The notes under the pieces: model-generated
What the model saw: the letters and a program-made list of their open reading frames with translations, nothing else
What the model was told of the DNA's origin: nothing
Databases searched by the model: none
Source: Exophiala sp. HKRS030
Lineage: Eukaryota > Ascomycota > Eurotiomycetes > Chaetothyriales > Herpotrichiellaceae
NCBI GenBank assembly: GCA_023897205.1
Contig: JAHWDD010000016.1
Location: 1 to 64,000, forward strand
DNA: 64,000 bases
Direction of reading: 5' to 3'
Translations under genes and position numbers: made by a program
Shown: one piece after another, positions 48,006 through 59,550 of the stretch
Layout: each line of letters begins with the position of its first letter
Position numbering within the stretch: the stretch's first letter is position 1

Positions 48006-48595
48006 CGGAGTTATCCAGGATGGGTTTGACGGTCGATCTGCTGGCAGACGAGGCTGAGGCCCCCTGGTGTGGAGTGGTCGAATGTTTTCCTATGTTGAGT
48101 CATTCTTGTACTGTTTTGCAAGTTATTTGAGTCAATTCTTGCATCGATATAGACTATAGTATGTTGTGTACAACTAAATGGAGGATTCCTGTCTTTATCT
48201 TTTAATTCAAACTTCTCATACGTCCACAAATGTCAACAGTCTTCAACACTTGTCACTGATTCTTAGGTAGGCCTCTCAACTTATTCCTCGTTCGTGAATT
48301 CAAGTTTCGTTAAATTAGCATCTTTAGTGTCATCGGTTCAAACTGGATAGAGTCAACATTGATTGCTCTACAAAAAGATACGTCCATTGCCTCGCCAAAA
48401 GCTCAATGACCACGGGTCCACTGGAATACCAGTAGTTGAATACCTAGGGTCCTCGGAACTTGATGTTTCGTGAGCACTCAGCTCTAGCTTGTACAGGTTT
48501 TTTTTTCCACGGAAAACAAGTCTGAGTTAATAAGTGCAAGTTCGGTATCCCTAGAAATCCCCTTCCAGTTTTTTTTCTTCAAATCAGGAGCCAGC
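48006..48595. other. Convergent 3' region, metallopeptidase and transporter
   Basis: The 590 bases are AT-richer than the genes around them. No coding sequence or tRNA-like fold that I can support. Confidence 0.55.
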
Positions 48596-50575
48596 TCACT
48601 TTGCGTCCACAGTCTCCTCCATCACCTCCTTCTCTTGCACAGCATTCTTATCGGCGGCCTCGTGGTCGCCCCTCAACCGCGCCTGCAGGACGTGCTTGTA
48701 CTCCTTCCGGGCGAACAAGAGATCAATCTCCTCGAGACTGAGTCCCTTTGTCTCCTTAACGCAAAAGTAGACAAACGGGATGGCCAGGACGTTGAAGACG
48801 CAAAAGAGGATGTAGAACCTGTACCCGATGTTTTGGATGCCCATGGGTCCGAACTTGACCACGATGAAGGTGATGAACCACTGTGTGAAGACGCCCATAG
48901 CCGTCCCCACGTGGCGGACGTGGAGGGGTGCAATTTCGGGCTAGTTCAAGATGGGTGTATTTGTTAGCTTGATGTTGTGGAATCAAAATCGCACATCATG
49001 TGATGAAACAGAAAAGGGGAAAGCGAGGGTAGGCCAGGTTGTTGATAAAGGCCTTTTGAGAGCTTAAGAGGTGAAACATACCACGTATACCCATACTAGA
49101 GGACACCAAGAGGCCCCAAAGAAGAATTCAAAGAGAAAAATCGACACGACGGCCAATTTCAAAGACTGGTCAGTGTTGACTCCGAGACCGATCGTGAAGA
49201 GTACCATGAAGATGGAGCAGAAAATCGCCCCGTACAGCATGACGGTTCGTCGGCCAAGGTGCTCGACGGTCCAGATTGTCGTCGCGGTGCCGCCAAGGAA
49301 GAGCAATGTGACGCCGCCGGATGTGATGGCTGCTTGGTTCTGAGACATTCCAAGCGAGTTGATGAACAGGTATGTTGCGTAATATGATACGATACTACCA
49401 ATAGTCAGAGATTGAATATGAGAGGGGTTTCAAACGCCAAAAAGAATCCACAGGTGTCTATGTCGCACTGGAGCACATCTTGTAATGGGTCTGGGTAAGA
49501 ATGAATACTTACTTGTTACCATCCATCTGCTGGAACAATTGAGTGAGAACACCAAGCCACAGTCTCCAGGTGGTGTTGACAGGCGACGTATCATAAAACA
49601 GATTCTTCAGACTGAAGTTGTACTCTTTCTCGGCCTCAAGGGCAGCAAAAACGTCAGTACGGTGCTTGGTGACTTCGGCGCTGTCCACTGGCACGGCGTA
49701 GATACGAGCCATGATGTTATCTGCGTCTTCCACAGCTCCATTCGCATAGAGGTATCGCGGTGACTCGGGCAGAAAGAAAATGGTGGCCCAAGTAAGCAAA
49801 ATGAATACAACCTGGAAGGCAAGTGGGAGGCGCCACACAGCTTCAGTGTTGGGATGGTGCTGCAGCATGCCGTAGTCAAACTAAGGTAATCAGGTGGTTA
49901 GCCCGCTGAAACAGGCATTATTTTTCTTTGCACCATAGGATGACTTACCCAATAAGCAATTGTCAATCCTAGAATGACGATCGTGAGTTGAGTGGCGATC
50001 AAGGCACCACGTGAATGAGCCTTGGAAGTTTCGGCAACCCAGATAGGTACCATTGTGGTTGTCAGACCTGGAAAAGGCGCGTTAGGAGCCCAAATCTAAG
50101 ACGAGGACATGTTCTCTGACATGGAGACAAAACTGACCCATGCCGATACCTCCGATGACACGACCTGTGATCAAGTAACTGGCACCACGTGCACCGGCCT
50201 GAAGTCCTGCTCCGACAACGAGAAGAGCCCCTCCGATGACGATGAACAAGCGACGACCCATCTTTTGTCCAAGAAATCCAGCAATGATACATCCTGTAAG
50301 GCATCCAATATCGTAGATGGCGACGATTGTGCCCTGAATGTTTGCATTGTCCGGGTTGATGCGGTTGGCTTTGAGGAAACTCGGAAGAGCAATCAATCCT
50401 CCCAAGACACCTTGGTCATAGCCTTAAGAATTCAATGTTTAGCTGCGTAAGCGCAAAGATCGATGGCGAAAAACTCACCGAACAATGTAAATGCCCATGC
50501 CGAGCAAAGTGTGATGGCAGCTTGCAAGGGAAAGCCCTGCAGTGACTGGGCATAGCCTCTGTTGAATGCACCCAT
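48596..50575 (-). CDS. MFS sugar transporter
   Basis: Six exons: 50575-50479, 50422-50138, 50067-49949, 49880-49513, 49394-49082 and 48940-48596, giving 508 residues. Every junction restores sugar-porter sequence. Motifs in order: GYDQGVLGGL in helix 1 (across intron 1), GQKMGRR between helices 2 and 3, GRVIGGIGMG, PESPRYL after helix 6, QQMDGNNIVSYYATYLF in helix 7 (across intron 4), GRRTVMLYG, PEIAPLHVRHVGTAMG near helix 10 and KETKGLSLEEIDLLF at the end (the usual PETKG starts with Lys here). It imports hexoses, disaccharides or related small polyols across the plasma membrane; the substrate is undefined. It lies downstream of a Zn2Cys6 regulator on the same strand and may be its target. 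Confidence 0.94.
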
Positions 50576-51189
50576 TTCTCCTGTGACTTGTGCTTTGTGC
50601 TCAGATCTAGAATCGAATGAAGTATTAGTCCTCCTTTAGGTGGAATGACTTGGCCTCATCTTGTGGAGGAATCGCGCATAATAATAGTCAGGCGCCGATC
50701 TCAGATTCCACGGAATTATTATGGGTGCCATAGGGGGTATAGGAATTAGACCAAGTTGTAGTAACAACCAATCCAAGTACATAAGCATGGGCCACACGGC
50801 GCTGTGAGACCCAAAAGAGGTAGAACTGGCCCATTTACCCCGTGGATCGTTGTGCTGGGATTGGAGGATTGTGGGAGCCGTAAGGCGTAACCTCAGTTAA
50901 AGGCTATGCTTGTGCCGAGGATACCGTCTCTTCTGTGCGGAGTTCGTCGGACCACACGGCACACCTTTCTGGGAGAAGAAAGTGGAACATTCTTTGGTGT
51001 GAGCCTTGTGTAGTGATCGTGTAATATACATGGAACCTCAGCACTGTAGTGATATGTTCGTCGCTTGGCGGCCTCATCCTGGAGACTCAAGATCGGACTG
51101 TTCAGGGTCAAGTGAATTCCGGTAGTCTGGATCGAGCTAGAGCTTGAGATTGCCGTGGAATTCAGGAACAGAGATCTCATAAATGCGCC
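50576..51189. promoter_or_regulatory. Transporter promoter region
   Basis: The 614 bases upstream of the sugar transporter and downstream of the regulator. CGG triplets cluster at about 50936-50953 (CGGAGTTCGTCGG), a possible direct-repeat site for a Zn2Cys6 protein. The match is weak and unproven. Confidence 0.35.
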
Positions 51190-53582
51190 TCAACCAATCC
51201 TTGCTCTTTTGAAACGATCTCCGGCAAAAGGATCATTTTGCCAACTCTGGCGCAAAGAAGTGACCACATCAAGGCCACGTGAAGCACTTTTGTACGTCTG
51301 AGACATCTCTGCCAATGCTTGGACACAGGTTAAGAAGTGACGCTGTGCGTTGTCTCTTTCTGACTGCTCCTCGATTGCCACGCACAGGCGGAAGATATGT
51401 ATCAAAGCAGCAGTCATTGTGATATGGCACATATGGTGGTGAGGTCGTCTCAGGCCATACATCTTGCGAAAAAGCACAAGAATGTTGCATATCTCCTCAG
51501 CACTCTGAACGCATTTGCTAAGTGGGGATTCCCCTGTGGATAAAAGTGTATCATCTGGTGCAATGAACGGTCTGTGTAACAATATGATACACTCGTAGTA
51601 ACTTAGGTGAAGCTCAAGAATTGCCGGAATCTGGAAAGGAGAGGATCCGGTTACATCCAGGTGTAAATTGGCCGGCAGAGAAGAAAACCAATCTCGAAAA
51701 TCTTGATCAGCCTGAGCGACGAATGATCGCATATCATCAGATACGTCTGGCACTCCAGAGTATAGAACATCCGAGACTTGGGCCAGGATTTTCATCAGAG
51801 AAGCAAGGTAGACATGGACATGCGCCGCAGCGGCGAAGTCGAACTTTGCAGGAAACCTCATACTGGTATATGGATCGACATAGTACTCCCACTGATATGT
51901 TCGGGAAGGAAGGGGGTCTTGAACGTTGTGTCGTAGGCTCTTCATCAAGGATGGTCGTCCGCAATGTGTGCTCCAGAGAGTGTCGATTGTGTTGATGGAC
52001 CAAAATAGATTCCGACGCAGGATCAACATGTCTTCGGAATCGATGTTAACCCTAGATTCTAACCGAGAATATTCTTCGCCCAAGTCTAAGTGAAGCCCGA
52101 GATCGGTCATAATTTGCACAGCCATGCCAGAATAGATCCAACCTCTTGACTCCCGTGCATGCGCTGCTTCGTGTGAAGAAAGAATGAGTAAAGCCTGTGC
52201 AGTTGCGATGGTGGGACTGTCGACCTCGATTTCGAGATATGTCTTGCTACGGAATGCGAAGAATTCATCAGTTGCATCATTGACAGCAGGGTGGGTACGA
52301 TCGGTGTACGCAGCGCCCACAGCAAATCTGGTCAAGTGTCAGCTCTTTTGTACGGAAAAAATCTGGCAATGCAAAACAGCTTGCGGGATATTGCATAGTT
52401 GATGCTACCAAAGTGGTAGCGGCTCGTACTACTTACACAGCATTCTCTAGAGCCGGTGAGTATAGGTCGGTGCTTTCGCCTGCTAAGAATCTTTTCCTCT
52501 CTTTGAAAAAGATATCTCTATCCAGCACGTACATTAACGCGTTGTGCCAGCAGAAGACAAGATTGATTAGGTGGCTTTCGTAGGCTGGATCGCTTGTCCA
52601 CTGTAGGCCTGCCTGTATGATGGCGGCTTCTCCGTGGCTGACCACGTTGCGGATATTGGGTTGAACGAGAGATGCTGGGCCCGTATGCAACAGGTGTAGA
52701 TTTGACATAGCACCATAATAGCGAGCCTGGCCGCCTTCAGTGATTTGCAGTCGTCCCAACCGACTGGTGAGCTGGCGAGTAACATCGTTCACAGTTGCCG
52801 CATCATCTGCCGACCTGGTCTTACCGAGTCTTCTTTTGGATTCCTGTTCGGCACCGACATTTATGGCTGCTGGTGAGGTATTAACACTGCCAAAGGATGT
52901 CTCTGGCGTACCGCCGGGCACCTTGAAACTTGCTATATCTGATATCAGATCATTATGGTTCTCAGAAGGCCAGTGGAGATTGGCAGCGTGCTGAGTAAAA
53001 GAGCCGCCAACGTAGGGATGCGTCGGATGAGAGCCATTATCATGACCCGACAAAGCATCCGAAAAGAACGACGCAGGTTCGATTGTGTCGAAAGCGGTGG
53101 TTGCGAGATCCCAATCTCCTTGTGTTTCCAGAAAATCCGCCGGTCGACCATCATTGCCTACAAAGCTCGGTAGATTCAGGTCGTGCCATTGTAGTTGTCC
53201 ATCATAAGTGGTGACTGGCGTCGCTTCCAAATCCTCGTTTCCGTTGACCGAGTGCTCACTCGGCGCTTCATCTTTAATGTTGTCACTCAAGACGCTGCCT
53301 TTGCGCCGAACATTTTCTGACATCCTAGAAGCATAAGCGAGGGTCCATATCACTTCCATCGCACTTACCGTCGCTTGTCTAGACCATACACACATTCGGA
53401 ACTGTAGAGTTTGCAGTTGGAACAAGGCCGGCCACTGCTACACTGAATGCACAATTCAGGTTAGAGGATATGCAAAGTATTTCGACTACACATACCTTGA
53501 TACGCTTTCTTCGACACAAATCGCATGCCAGTGATGTATATTTTCTATCTGGCTTTTCTTTACTTGCTCGTTGCTCAGACAT
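51190..53582 (-). CDS. Zn2Cys6 transcription factor with fungal_trans domain
   Basis: Four exons, 53582-53496, 53442-53369, 53324-52437 and 52327-51190, encode 728 residues. The binuclear zinc cluster is split by intron 1: CDLCRRKRIK followed by CSSGRPCSNCKLYSSEC, spacing C-x2-C-x6-C-x5-C-x2-C-x6-C, near residues 20-46. A Ser/Asp-rich linker follows. The fungal-specific regulatory domain occupies about residues 270-600, with AVFAVGAAYTDRTHPAV rebuilt across intron 3, then ALLILSSHEAAHARESRGWIYSGMAVQ and LGLHLD, the classical central signature. It lies between the sugar transporter and an SDR/BVMO pair, so a pathway-specific regulator is plausible. The target pathway is inferred from position only. 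Confidence 0.94.
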
Positions 53583-53855
53583 GGTGGCGTTGGTGAATGA
53601 AGGAAGAGGGATAAAGCAGAAACAGGCGGTTGAAGTCAAATAAAAGACGGCAAGTACATAGGTATCTAGGTCTCTGAACCAGTCTGACAAAATCTAACCA
53701 CTAACCCCCGCATTTCAATATGCATTAGAACTTTCGTCAGACAAAACGTAGTCAACAGGACAGAGACAGCACTTTGAGAATTACCATTTTACAGATCTAC
53801 TCTCGATCCTTGAGCAGCCCAGTCAGAATTAGCTAGTGTCTATCAATATGCCCAA

Positions 53856-54739
53856 CTATCGGATATCATGGAAGCCACCATCGTTAACAAGTAGACTTCC
53901 ATTCATGTAAGAGCTTTCGTCGCTCAGCAAGAAACCCAACACGTTTGCCTGTTCCTCCGCAAATGCCATCCTCCTCAACGCAATCTGCTTGCTCACTGCG
54001 GAATCTTTGTTCTCCTGAGTACCGATAGTCCCTTCTTTGCCCATACTGTGCTCGACCATGGCGGTCAAAGTCCACCCCGGACACAGAGCGTTGACACGAA
54101 TCCCGTCCGGACCATAAAATTTGGCCCCATTCTTGGTAATTCCAATGGCTGCATACTTGGATGGCGTATATGCTGCCAAACCTGCTGCCTGAAGTCCCGA
54201 GATCGAGACGACGTTGGCGATTACGCCTCGTTGTCCAGGGATCGGATGGGTAGGCTCCGGAGAGAAAGAAACTGGCCGTGGCTCTTGTGTCTTCATCTGC
54301 AGGGCCTGATATTTTTGGCATAGCCAGAGACCTCGGGTGTTGATGGCATGTGTTCTGAATTGGACGATCAGCAGCGAGACGAAGACAACACGATGGGTTC
54401 TTACTTCTCAAACAGCTCTGTGGTGATGCTCTCTTCCTCGGACCAGATAGACTCGCATATCCCAGCACAATTTGCAGCATAGTCGAGGCGTCCTGTCCAC
54501 TCTAAGGTCGCCTTGATGGCATCTTTCACCTCTGATTCTTGGGTGATGTCAACCTTGAGAAACTTGGTGCGGACATTCCACTTCTTCGCTACTTCGTCAG
54601 CCACCTTAACACCATCCTTCTCGTTCATGTCAACGATGACAATCGAGACACCGCGACTGGCGAGTTTATGGGCGGCTGCTTTGCCGATACCGCCGGCAGC
54701 GCCTGTGATCATGGCTACTCTCTCAGCCATTGCAGCCAT
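53856..54739 (-). CDS. Short-chain dehydrogenase, classical type
   Basis: Two exons, 54739-54405 and 54354-53856, encode 277 residues. Cofactor motif TGAAGGIGKAAA near residue 12; DMNEKDG after strand 2 has an acidic residue that favours NAD(H). NCAGIC is near 90, the catalytic Ser is in ANVVSISGLQAAG near 150, and YTPSKYA (YxxxK) is near 163. The C-terminus has the family SYMNGSLLVNDGG. Splicing gives ELFEKTHAINTRGLWLC, the usual central helix. It resembles bacterial-type cyclic-alcohol or 3-oxoacyl dehydrogenases. It is divergent from the BVMO gene across 729 bases, so an alcohol-to-ketone step feeding the monooxygenase is a reasonable hypothesis. Confidence 0.92.
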
Positions 54740-55468
54740 TGTGAATTACTAGCTAATTGCAGGGTGGTGGTGTGATCGTAAACTCTGAAGTCTGAGTATA
54801 AGAGACATATCAAAACTACATTTCAAATACCAGGCAGCCCGATGCCTCTCGCCTAGGGTTACAACTGTTTGCGACAATACCATGGAATTGCTGTTGCAGT
54901 GCTGGCGACCCTCGTGCGGTGCGGAGAATATCAGGGATCAAGAGGGGGTGACCTTTTCTTCAGCCCCACGGGGTCCTTGGACTCGCGAGATTTCCCCGGC
55001 TCTTCCATCCATCGCCAAATGTATTAGTCCTGCACACTTCATATACTGCTCCTCGTTTCCACGCCTGGACAGCAATGGACAATAAATGCATAGAATGGGC
55101 TAGACACACGTCAACCGGCGGCTTAGGTTCATTTATTCTGAGGGCCATTTCCCCGGTAAGAATGGTGGTAGGAAGCCGTGGCACATGGAGAAAACAGGGT
55201 CCGCGTTTTGAATTCCGTGGAATCAACCCCAGTTCCTCCAAATGCTGCGATTAGTACTAGTATCAGAACTTGGGACCATGAACACGGTGGGTGGCTGGCC
55301 TGCTAACCATATCGAGGAGAAACATCAGTTCGCGAAGATTTTCCCACCTTGATAACAAAAGCATCACCTCACATTGGTCTTCTGTGTGCCTTATTTTCAC
55401 GGTCCGGAGCCTTTGTTTCCCCTCGTTATACAGAGTACAACAGAGTACAGTCTTGTGAGCAAGTCGCG
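54740..55468. promoter_or_regulatory. Divergent promoter of the SDR and BVMO genes
   Basis: The 729-base spacer lies between two starts that diverge. It contains CGG/CCG triplets (for example CGGTGCGGAG near 54917, ACCGGCGG near 55113) but no clear symmetric Zn2Cys6 site. Shared control is inferred from orientation. Confidence 0.45.
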
Positions 55469-57236
55469 ATGGCAAAATCTCTCGACGCTCTCATCATCGG
55501 CGCCGGGTTTGGGGGGATATACCAACTCTACCGGCTACGGCAGCAAGGCCTCAATGTCAAGGTCGTCGAAATGGCTAGCGACGTAGGGGGGACGTGGTAC
55601 CATAACAGATATGTAAGCTATCTCCCACACAAGCAATCCTCAAGCAGAATATGTGGTTTTTTGCTAACATCCTCTTCCTCAATCACAGCCCGGAGCCATG
55701 AGCGATACCGAGAGCTTCATATACCGATACTCGTGGGACAAAGAGGACCTTCTCACGTATCCCTGGTCGCATTACTACGTCAAACAACCAGAGGTTCTCA
55801 AGTATCTCGAACACGTCGTGGAACGCCACGACCTTCGACGAGACATGCAATTCAACACCGAGCTCCTCTCGGCGGACTGGGACGAGGCGTCCCGCAAATG
55901 GCGAGTCGAGCTCAGCACCGGCGAGACCGTCCACGTGCGGTATCTCGTCACGGCGCTGGGGCTACTCTCCAAGGCCAACTACCCCGACATCCCGGGTCTC
56001 GACACGTTCCAGGGGGTCAAGTGCCACACGGCGGCGTGGCCGCGGGACCTCGACCTGACGGGCAAGCGCGTGGGCGTCATCGGGTGCGGCTCGACGGGCG
56101 TCCAGGTGATCACGGACATCGCGCCCAAGGTGTCGTCCTTGATCTCCTTCCAGCGCCACCCCCAGTACACGGTGCCCAGTGGCGACCGGCCCGTCGAGCC
56201 GGGCTACCGCGAGGGCGTCAACGAGCGGTACGACGAGATCTTCGAGCAGGTCAAGAACTCGATCGTGGGGTTCGGGTTCGTCGAGTCGACGGTTCCGTTC
56301 GACTCGGTCACGTCGCCCGAGGAGCGCGAGGCCATCTTCGAGCGGCTGTGGGAGCAAGGCAACGGCTTCAAGTTCATGTTCGACGGCTTCTGCGACATCG
56401 CCACCAACCGGGCCGCCAACGAGGCCGCGTGCGCCTTCATCCGCAAGAAGATCGGGCAGATCGTCCGGGACCCGGAGAAGGCGCGCAAGCTGCAGCCCCA
56501 CGACCACTACGCCCGCCGGCCCCTCTGCGACGGCGGCTACTTTGAGCGGTTCAACCTCGCGCACGTCGACGTGGTCCAGCTGCAGGAGACGCCCATCACG
56601 CGCGTCACCCCCACGGGCATCGAGACGACCGCGGGGTCCCACGACCTCGACGTCATCGTCTTCGCCACCGGCTTCGACGCCATCGAGGGCAACTACAACC
56701 GCATCCGCATCCGGGGCCGCGGCGGCCTCACCCTCAAGGACTACTGGACCCCCAACGGCCCCACGGCCTACCTGGGCGTGTCGGTGCCCAACTTCCCCAA
56801 CCTGCTCATGATCACGGGCCCCCAGGGCCCGTTCACGAACCTGCCCCCGGCCATCGAGGCCCACGTCGACATGATCTCGGGTCTGATCGCCCGGGCGGAG
56901 GAGTCCCGCGCCCACACCGGCGAGGACCCCGTCGTCGAGTCCCTCCCCGAGGCGGAGCAGGAGTGGCTGAATGAGTGCGAGCGCATGGCCGAGGGGAGCT
57001 TGTTCAAGGAGACGGCGTCGTGGATCTTTGGCCAGAACGTGCCCGGGAAAAAGTACGCTCTGAGGTTCTACTTTGGCGGCCTCAAGTCGTTCTACGAGGC
57101 GGTTCAGAAGGTCATCGATAACGACTATGCCGGGTTCAAGCCGATGGCCGTCTCGGCTGACACCTCCAAACAACAGGATGCCAGTGCCGGTGGTGGGGAA
57201 ATTACAGGTCAAGAAGAGATCAGGGCGCACATGTAG
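55469..57236 (+). CDS. Baeyer-Villiger-type flavin monooxygenase
   Basis: Two exons, 55469-55612 and 55689-57236, encode 563 residues. FAD-binding GAGFGGIYQLYRL is near residue 12, GGTWYHNRYPGA is rebuilt across the intron near 40-52, the NADPH motif is GCGSTGVQVI near 185, and the type I BVMO fingerprint is FQGVKCHTAAWPRD (FxGxxxHxxxWP) near 158-171. A late ATGFDAIEGN near 375 is the conserved ATG motif of the class. Such enzymes turn cyclic or linear ketones into lactones or esters, and the length is like cyclohexanone monooxygenase. Codon third positions are almost all G/C from about 55.9 to 57.0 kb, unlike the start, the end and neighbouring genes. The substrate is unknown. Confidence 0.95.
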
Positions 57237-57604
57237 CATATATTACTGGGGAATTGTAGAGTTGGAGCAAGATTCGGTTGATACTTGAGGTATTGGATGA
57301 ATGCGTTTCGTCATGTGTGTGTTCATGAACAAATGAACAAGTATAAAATTCGAGGTCCAGTCTAAAGAATCCCTTAGCTTCCCTTTCCTAGGCACGATCA
57401 GGTGCCCATCCCGCAAAATGGTAAATGATCCCATGATGCTCACTGGGGGCTTCTCGAGAAACGGAAAAACGGAAAAACAGAGAAAGAAAACTGGTCATGA
57501 GGTTGTCGTGATAGGATCCAAGCAATCTTGCCACCAATACCATTTTCCACCCTTCGAGTAAGCAGAATGCAGTCATTCATTCATGCAGCTGACCATGGAG
57601 ATGT
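57237..57604. other. Convergent 3' region, BVMO and glycine-zipper gene
   Basis: The 368 bases contain only short frames. I see nothing else. Confidence 0.6.
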
Positions 57605-58285
57605 CTAGTATCTGCCTCCACCCCAGCTGCTTTGAGAGCTGTTGTTTGTCTTCTTCTTGTCCTTGATGAAATCTTCAGCCAACGAACCCAATATGGCACC
57701 GCCGACTGTTCCGAGAAAACCGTGGCCCGCCTTCTTGCCCATGAAGTGGCCTCCGAAGCCGCCACCGACGGCACCCAAAAGACCCCTGTCGGATTCGTTC
57801 ATGGGAGGAGCGTTTGCGTCGTAATTTGGGGCATTGGGGTCGCTGGACTGAGGGGAGAACTGGTGCTGACTGATGTCTGGTTGTTGGCCACCCTGGCCCC
57901 CCATCTGTTGCTGGTACGCTTGGTTCTGAGCGTAGGCATCGTTGCTGCCGTAGCCTTGACCCTGGCCTTGAGATTGACCGTAGTAGCCGGCGTGACCTTG
58001 GGGGTTAGAGGCGTCGTAGGCACCGTATTGGCCACCAGCCTGACCGTGCTGGAATCCACCCTGCTGGGGAGGGCCGAAGGAGTCTTGACGGCGAGGGGGG
58101 CCAAAGTTTTGGTCTTGCTGAGGGTATTGTGAGTAGCCTTGTTGAGGGTACGATTGTTGTTGCTGCTGGCCGTAGCCACCTTGATCGTAACCCTGTTGAG
58201 GAGGGTAGCCACCGCCGCCGTAGCCCTGCTGAGGGTACTGGGACTGTTGACCGTAGCCGGAGTAGTTGTCGTATGGTCCAGACAT
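57605..58285 (-). CDS. Glycine-zipper protein with Gln/Gly/Tyr-rich N-terminus
   Basis: One exon, 226 residues. Residues 1-140 are an almost pure Gln/Gly/Tyr/Pro sequence with repeated YPQQGY, GYGQQ and GGYPPQQ units, prion-like or condensate-type. Residues of about 170-205 hold a glycine-zipper pair, RGLLGAVGGGFGGHFMGKKAG followed by GFLGTVGGAILGSLAED, compatible with two short membrane-inserting helices. The end is basic and Ser-rich (KDKKKTNNSSQSSWGGGRY). Fungal proteins of this layout are often annotated as glycine zipper 2TM-domain proteins of unknown role. I cannot name a function. Confidence 0.85.
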   Translation of the reverse strand: MSGPYDNYSGYGQQSQYPQQGYGGGGYPPQQGYDQGGYGQQQQQSYPQQGYSQYPQQDQNFGPPRRQDSFGPPQQGGFQHGQAGGQYGAYDASNPQGHAGYYGQSQGQGQGYGSNDAYAQNQAYQQQMGGQGGQQPDISQHQFSPQSSDPNAPNYDANAPPMNESDRGLLGAVGGGFGGHFMGKKAGHGFLGTVGGAILGSLAEDFIKDKKKTNNSSQSSWGGGRY

Positions 58286-59550
58286 GGTGAGATTGGGACC
58301 TGAGGATGGAACTTGTGATGTGACTGGTCTTGAGGAGATACGAGTGTGTGGTGGAAGGACGAAAGAGTTTTCGGTGAGACGAAGAGGAAGTGGAAAGATG
58401 TAATGAAGAGACAGGTGAGCAAAAAGGCAAAGCTGAAAAAGAATGGCTCACTACGGAGTAAAATAGGATGAGTTCGAGTGGTAAGTTAGTAAGAATCAGC
58501 TAAGGTCAGGTTCAGTAGGCGCAGCGCAGGCAAAGTCAGTTGGATGAATTGTGTCACTTGGCCACCATCATTTACCTACCTAGGGACCTAAGGTAGGGAT
58601 CTTTAGGCACCATGAACGAGTCAATACCCCTCCCAAGGGCAATGTGAATACTGTAGTGACACTTTGGTTCCCTCACATTCCCTCAAGTCATCGTCTGCTC
58701 AGCCCTCGATAACTCAGCCACCCCGCGGCAATGAGGGGTATTTAATCGCCCTATACGGAGTCGGGTTTAGGGCGCATACGTAACTCCTCCAGCAAGTTCA
58801 ACTGGTCGTTCTAGGCATATATATTGTTTACAATACAGTAAATACGAATACTCTCACAACACGGAGAGGCCGATTTGAAAGAATTTCACGAGGCAAGACC
58901 TTTAAGACTCTGGTTTTTGTTCTCCCAAATTTTCTCAGCCAAATTCACCATAATTGTACACCGTACACCGTACAGTATGCAGATGCACAACCCTCGCCCG
59001 CCCAGCTCACCCACAGCCGACGTAGCCGAGGAGGAGAATCCTCTCTATCTTGGCTTGCAGCATGTACGATAAATACTCCGTACTGTAGAGATACCCTCAT
59101 CCCAATCACGTGTTGTTATTCTTGTCTTATTGCACAGCCAAAGGCGAACCCGAGGCCGAACAGCTGAACTGCTTGTAGCCACTTGTTGACCTTCTGTCTT
59201 CTCTTCGTGATCGCCCATGGGAATAACAAGCCACACGGAGAATACTCCTTGACATCGGACTTGTACGGTCATGTTGCGCATCTCGGGTGCCTTGTGTCTC
59301 CAATAGACGTCTTTGATGAGTTAACTCCATCTCTACAGATGGTACAACTCCGCATTGTCGTAAGTAGTATATCAGACTGGGATTGCGCTTTAATCCGTTG
59401 AATCGTCGTTATTGTCGTTTGTCGTTCTTCTTGAAGTCGTGCGGTACAGATATTTTCTACCTTCCCCGTTCTCTATTTCGAAAAGTTCATTTTCTTTCGA
59501 GCCAGACCAGACAGTTTGTTTGCAAAAGCACACACGCACACACACACATC
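58286..59550. other. Divergent intergenic, glycine-zipper gene and amidase
   Basis: This 1265-base spacer holds exact TACGGAGTA copies at 58452 and 59074, an imperfect palindrome around 58573-58596 (CCTACC...GGTAGG) and a CA-rich run at about 59529-59548 just before the amidase ATG. No reading frame is supported. Confidence 0.55.

Noticed and set aside
48320..48350. GGTTCAAAC resembling a tRNA T-loop
   Set aside because: No acceptor stem, D-arm or anticodon arm could be folded around it.
55962..57239. 425-codon frame antisense to the BVMO gene, and a 210-codon frame at 56179-56811
   Set aside because: Both are compositional shadows of the high-GC3 BVMO exon, with repetitive Arg/Val/Asp or Ser/Thr/Arg content and no motif.
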